Shown: one piece after another, positions 6,128 through 6,473 of the stretch
Numbering within the stretch: the stretch's first letter is position 1
Layout of the letters: each line of letters starts with the position of its first letter
Assembly: GCA_902767285.1 (NCBI GenBank)
Contig: CACXHC010000087.1
Location: forward strand, 1-6,473
Reading direction: 5' to 3'
DNA: 6,473 nt
From: an uncultured Ruminococcus sp.
GTDB lineage: Bacteria; Bacillota; Clostridia; Oscillospirales; Acutalibacteraceae
Program-made: the position numbers and the translations under genes
The notes under the pieces: model-generated
What the model was told of the DNA's origin: nothing
Databases searched by the model: none
What the model saw: the letters and a program-made list of their open reading frames with translations, nothing else

Positions 6128-6165
6128 CTTCTTTTTTTGAAAAAAAAGAAGCAAAAAAACTTTTT
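6128..6165 (+). repeat. AT palindrome repeat, copy B
   Basis: CTTC, seven T, G (6139), eight A and GAAG (6128-6151) are followed by C, seven A, C and five T to 6165. It matches copy A at 3032-3069 with single-base length changes in the homopolymer runs. It begins 10 bp after the aquaporin stop, within a T-rich run (6118-6124), so it is the nearest candidate end signal for that gene. The stem is almost all A-T and the U-tract is offset, so terminator function is uncertain. Confidence 0.75.
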
Positions 6166-6202
6166 GTTGTATGAACTTTTCTATTCATAAATAGTAACAC
6201 AT

Positions 6203-6240
6203 CCGACTGCATTTCTCGCAGTCGGGCAGGCGGTGCCTGC
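6203..6240. other. Two adjacent GC-rich hairpins
   Basis: CCGACTGC (6203-6210) and GCAGTCGG (6218-6225) form an 8-bp stem with a 7-base loop. Immediately after, with no spacer, GCAGGC (6226-6231) and GCCTGC (6235-6240) form a 6-bp stem with a GGT loop. The first stem is the same sequence as the inner half of the hairpin at 6342-6380. A short T-rich stretch (CTTTTCTT at 6249-6256) follows, so a termination role is possible; a structured RNA or repeat-derived element is equally possible. Confidence 0.6.
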
Positions 6241-6246
6241 ACTTGA

Positions 6247-6317
6247 GGCTTTTCTTGGGAAAACCTTTTTTGAAAAAAGGTTTTCCCAAACCCTTTCCAA
6301 AAAACTTTTTTATGGTA
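6247..6317 (+). repeat. 71-bp palindromic intergenic repeat, copy 2
   Basis: This is the reverse complement of 1-71 with two single-base length changes. The core is TTGGGAAAACCTTTTTT (6255-6271) and its perfect complement (6273-6289) around one G at 6272, a 17-bp stem. AAACCCTTTCC then leads to an A-run, C, T-run palindrome (6299-6311) and ends ATGGTA. The flanks of the two copies differ, which helps fix the repeat ends near 6247 and 6317, although copy 1 is cut by the window edge. Confidence 0.88.
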
Positions 6318-6341
6318 GAGTAGGTTTAGTTGATAATATGA

Positions 6342-6380
6342 AAACAAATCCGACTGCGGCGTTTGCAGTCGGATTTGTTT
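6342..6380. terminator. Strong 16-bp hairpin, candidate bidirectional terminator
   Basis: AAACAAATCCGACTGC (6342-6357) and its perfect complement (6365-6380) form a 16-bp stem with loop GGCGTTT. The GC-rich inner half and A/T-rich base give T-rich tails (ATTTGTTT) on both strands, the usual form of a two-way intrinsic terminator. It lies 225 bp past the aquaporin stop. It may serve that gene by read-through or a minus-strand gene beyond the right edge. Confidence 0.6.
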
Positions 6381-6404
6381 CAGTTTTCGGATTTGTTTCA
6401 GTTT
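6369..6404 (+). repeat. 18-bp perfect tandem duplication
   Basis: TCGGATTTGTTTCAGTTT at 6369-6386 is repeated exactly at 6387-6404. The first copy contains most of the 3' arm of the hairpin at 6342-6380, so the 5' arm could partly pair with either copy. This looks like a recent slippage event. Confidence 0.92.
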
Positions 6405-6442
6405 ATAGAATGTTCGTTGAAACACATAAAATTTATATAGTA

Positions 6443-6473
6443 AAAGTTTTTTTTGCTTCTTTTTTTTCAAAAA
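6443..6473 (-). repeat. AT palindrome repeat, copy C, cut by the window end
   Basis: AAAG, eight T, GCTTC, eight T, C and five A are the exact reverse complement of the corresponding 31 bases of copy A (3039-3069). The remaining A-run and GAAG arm should lie beyond 6473. It faces copy B (6128-6165), so the two form an inverted pair around the 6166-6442 palindrome block. The whole 6118-6473 stretch has no convincing gene and consists mainly of the elements listed here. Confidence 0.75.

Noticed and set aside
6021..6470. 149-codon minus-strand reading frame
   Set aside because: It overlaps the aquaporin C-terminus antisense and consists mostly of translated palindromic repeats rich in Lys and Phe; it shows no recognisable domain.
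6338..6473. Open plus-strand frame starting MKTNPTAAFAVGFVSVFGFVSV and running off the window
   Set aside because: It begins at an ATG with only a weak ribosome binding site, its first codons are the arms of the 16-bp hairpin and the 18-bp duplication, and it then reads through the AT palindrome copy C. The 18-bp unit keeps the frame, so a small protein is not excluded, but repeat translation is the simpler reading.

Overview
The window reads as chromosomal DNA from a low-GC Gram-positive anaerobe, most likely a Clostridia member of the Ruminococcus/Oscillospiraceae type. Supporting signs are strong AGGAGG-type ribosome binding sites, TTG starts, Clostridia-like proteins, and AT-rich palindromic intergenic repeats built around a T-run, a G and an A-run. 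The assignment rests on style and protein resemblance, not on a search. All five convincing genes are on the plus strand.

Layout. Positions 1-71 hold a palindromic repeat, followed by a good promoter (110-138) for lepA (172-1983), the ribosome-associated GTPase elongation factor 4. Eleven bases later comes an ADP-ribosylglycohydrolase gene (1995-2996), probably cotranscribed with lepA. A GC hairpin and an AT palindrome (3004-3069) separate this pair from a second one: a secreted SH3b-domain lipoprotein with a ten-unit ESKV-type linker (3144-4289) and, 15 bp on, a DUF445/YheB-family membrane protein (4305-5219). An AT-rich gap of about 140 bp carries an extended -10 promoter for an AqpZ-type aquaporin (5359-6117). 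The last 356 bp have no convincing gene and are packed with hairpins, an inverted copy of the 1-71 repeat, an 18-bp tandem duplication, and two inverted copies of the AT palindrome.

Working together. No single pathway joins the five genes. LepA acts on the ribosome and the hydrolase on ADP-ribosylated substrates in the cytoplasm. The lipoprotein and DUF445 protein look like an envelope pair of unknown role, and the aquaporin has its own promoter. The most unusual content is the dispersed palindromic repeat set: two related designs, five copies in 6.5 kb, in both orientations, always between genes. No defence system, phage, CRISPR array, tRNA or rRNA was seen. Nothing here amounts to a clear new multi-gene system; the repeats, the lepA-linked ADP-ribosylglycohydrolase and the lipoprotein/DUF445 pair are the leads worth following.
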